A stretch of DNA of 6,591 bases, taken from NCBI GenBank assembly GCA_963169155.1, contig CAUJGI010000314.1, forward strand, positions 1 to 6,591. Direction: 5' to 3'. Under the pieces are notes generated by a model, which was given only the letters and a program-made list of their open reading frames with translations, did no database searches and was not told the origin of the DNA. A program made the translations under genes and the position numbers. Positions 5,779 to 6,591 of this stretch are shown here, piece by piece. The DNA is from Chloroflexota bacterium (GTDB taxonomy: Bacteria; Chloroflexota; Anaerolineae; Promineifilales; Promineifilaceae). Within the stretch, counting starts at the first letter, position 1, and every line of letters begins with the position of its first letter.

Positions 5779-5848
5779 TTTGACGCAAAAAACGCAAAGG
5801 AAACTAAGGGGCATAGCTTTTCTTTTTTCTTTGCGCCTTTGCGTCAAA
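5779..5848. repeat. Hairpin-forming intergenic repeat (GACGCAAA type)
   Basis: TTTGACGCAAA (5779-5789) is matched by its exact complement at 5838-5848. Inside it, CGCAAAG (5793-5799) pairs with CTTTGCG (5829-5835). Together they give an imperfect 18-bp stem with a 29-base loop. Both arms are built from near-tandem CGCAAA units. From memory, CTTTGCG...CTTTGCGTC stretches are common between genes in some environmental bacteria, and this looks like one copy of such a dispersed element. It lies between the tRNA terminator and the next gene's start and encodes nothing convincing. Confidence 0.6.
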
Positions 5849-5858
5849 TTTTCCCGCT

Positions 5859-5862
5859 GGAG
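5859..5862 (+). promoter_or_regulatory. Ribosome-binding site deciding a TTG start
   Basis: GGAG lies 8 bases before TTG at 5871. This supports the TTG as the start of the last gene, since no in-frame ATG or GTG exists upstream before the TAG at 5814. Confidence 0.6.
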
Positions 5863-5870
5863 ATTGGCGA

Positions 5871-6591
5871 TTGGTATCGAGCAGGTGGCTAAAGTGGCTG
5901 GCAGTTTTGCTGGGCGAAGCTCTGGTGCTGCTGTGGGATTGGCAGGGCGAGCCGCTACGGCCGTCTACCATCCTGCCCATGTCCAGCCCCATCCTGGCGG
6001 AAGATGTGGTCCAGGGGCGGCTCAATGCCGTGCCGCCTGCCCCCGCTGGCGATGTGCAGCTGACCTACCGCTTTGTGCCCCAGCACAACGGCCTGCGTGA
6101 GCTGGAACTGCTGCTGGCCCGCCACGAAGATCCCACCCCGGAAGAAAACGGCCGTTTCACCCTCACCCTCAGCGACGCCCAGGGCAACCAGCTGGCCAGC
6201 CAGACGCTGCCCACGCGCCAGCTGCAACACAACCAGCCCTATGTGCTGCGCTTTCCCGTCCAGGCAAATTCGGCCGGACGGCCGTACCAGCTCACCCTCA
6301 GCGGCAGCCGCGACAACCGGGTGACGGTCTGGGGGTACACGGCCGATCTGCGGGAAGACACCGACCTGGCGCTCACGGCTGGCCCGCTGCGCCATGACGT
6401 GCCGGAAACGGCCGTGCAGGAACTGCGCTTCACCAGCCGCTACCAGCTTACCTGGCCTGAGGCGCTGCGCCAGCTCGGCCAGCTGCTGTGGCACAACGGT
6501 GGGTTCGTCGGGCTGACCCTGCTCTTTCTGCTGCTGCCCGGTGCCCTGCTGCTCCAGATTCGGCCGTTCCGCACCTTACTCACCGACCCCC
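5871..6591 (+). CDS. Membrane-anchored protein with exported domain, N-terminal part (3' end outside window)
   Basis: This frame runs open from the TTG at 5871 to the window edge, giving 240 codons. The first residues, MVSSRWLKWLAVLLGEALVL, form a basic start and a membrane helix (about 7-22). Residues about 30-200 form a soluble, probably extracytoplasmic region rich in alternating hydrophobic strands, such as RFTLTLSDAQGNQLA and YQLTLSGSRDNRVTVWGY, which suggests a beta-sandwich. A second helix begins near residue 210 (GGFVGLTLLFLLLPGALLL). This layout resembles the front of large polytopic proteins, for example glycosyltransferases with a lumenal-type domain, but I do not recognise a family and the catalytic part is missing. 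An in-frame ATG at 5979 is the alternative start; it would remove the first helix, so it is less likely. The gene carries four ACGGCCGT palindromes. Confidence 0.78.
   Translation, partial: MVSSRWLKWLAVLLGEALVLLWDWQGEPLRPSTILPMSSPILAEDVVQGRLNAVPPAPAGDVQLTYRFVPQHNGLRELELLLARHEDPTPEENGRFTLTLSDAQGNQLASQTLPTRQLQHNQPYVLRFPVQANSAGRPYQLTLSGSRDNRVTVWGYTADLREDTDLALTAGPLRHDVPETAVQELRFTSRYQLTWPEALRQLGQLLWHNGGFVGLTLLFLLLPGALLLQIRPFRTLLTDP

Larger units (their letters stand above)
190..6415. repeat. Highly iterated palindrome ACGGCCGT, 14 copies
   Basis: Copies begin at 190, 631, 1505, 2092, 2174, 2366, 2431, 2539, 4009, 4684, 5957, 6148, 6278 and 6408. Nine are preceded by A. Twelve are inside genes and two (2539, 4009) are between genes. 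Within genes all three codon phases occur: read as Thr-Ala-Val at 190, 2092, 2431 and 6408, as x-Gly-Arg at 1505, 2174, 2366, 4684 and 6148, and as x-Arg-Pro at 631, 5957 and 6278. trxB has none, though it holds near matches. The octamer is self-complementary, so it reads the same on both strands. Confidence 0.9.

Noticed and set aside
5702..6100. 132-codon plus-strand frame starting inside the tRNA
   Set aside because: It begins within the tRNA T arm, crosses the terminator and the CGCAAA repeat, and is out of frame with the membrane protein supported from 5871.

Overview
The window is ordinary bacterial chromosome, moderately GC-rich in its genes, with AT-richer intergenic gaps. Gene content (a sirtuin, a soluble GAF-type histidine kinase, a DUF1328 membrane protein, thioredoxin reductase, an EGY-like site-2 protease, and a large membrane protein with an exported domain) fits a member of the Chloroflexota, perhaps the Anaerolineae/Caldilineae side. 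That placement is an inference from gene families and general sequence style, with no marker gene to prove it.

Layout. From 1 to 2445 runs a tight plus-strand cluster: the 3' end of a MinD/ParA/CpaE-like ATPase, a Sir2-family NAD-dependent protein deacylase, and a GAF-domain sensor histidine kinase, separated by only 10 and 14 bases. It ends at a 16-bp perfect hairpin (2469-2507) that can stop transcription from both sides. On the minus strand, 2556-2720 encodes a 54-residue DUF1328 membrane protein. A 347-base divergent region, which holds a 12-bp inverted repeat, separates it from trxB (3068-4000, thioredoxin reductase). trxB is followed by an intrinsic terminator and by a short intergenic repeat element with three 9-bp units. 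Then comes a two-gene unit: a 78-residue, two-helix membrane protein and an EGY-like site-2 protease, 2 bases apart. A tRNA gene with a CAT anticodon (5652-5725) has its own near-consensus promoter and terminator. It is followed by a second hairpin-forming repeat (5779-5848). The last gene starts at a TTG codon (5871) and runs off the window; it encodes a membrane-anchored protein with an exported, probably beta-rich domain.

How the parts relate. The first cluster looks like one transcript and combines an NAD-dependent deacylase with signalling, though no shared pathway can be shown. The small membrane protein is placed to be translated with the site-2 protease and could be its partner. trxB and the tRNA are housekeeping genes with independent transcription.

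The most unusual feature is at DNA level. The octamer palindrome ACGGCCGT occurs 14 times in 6.6 kb, against about 0.1-0.2 expected from base composition. It occurs in all three codon phases as well as between genes, so protein coding does not explain it. It resembles in behaviour the highly iterated palindromes of cyanobacteria. I saw no CRISPR array, transposase, phage gene or recognisable defence system.
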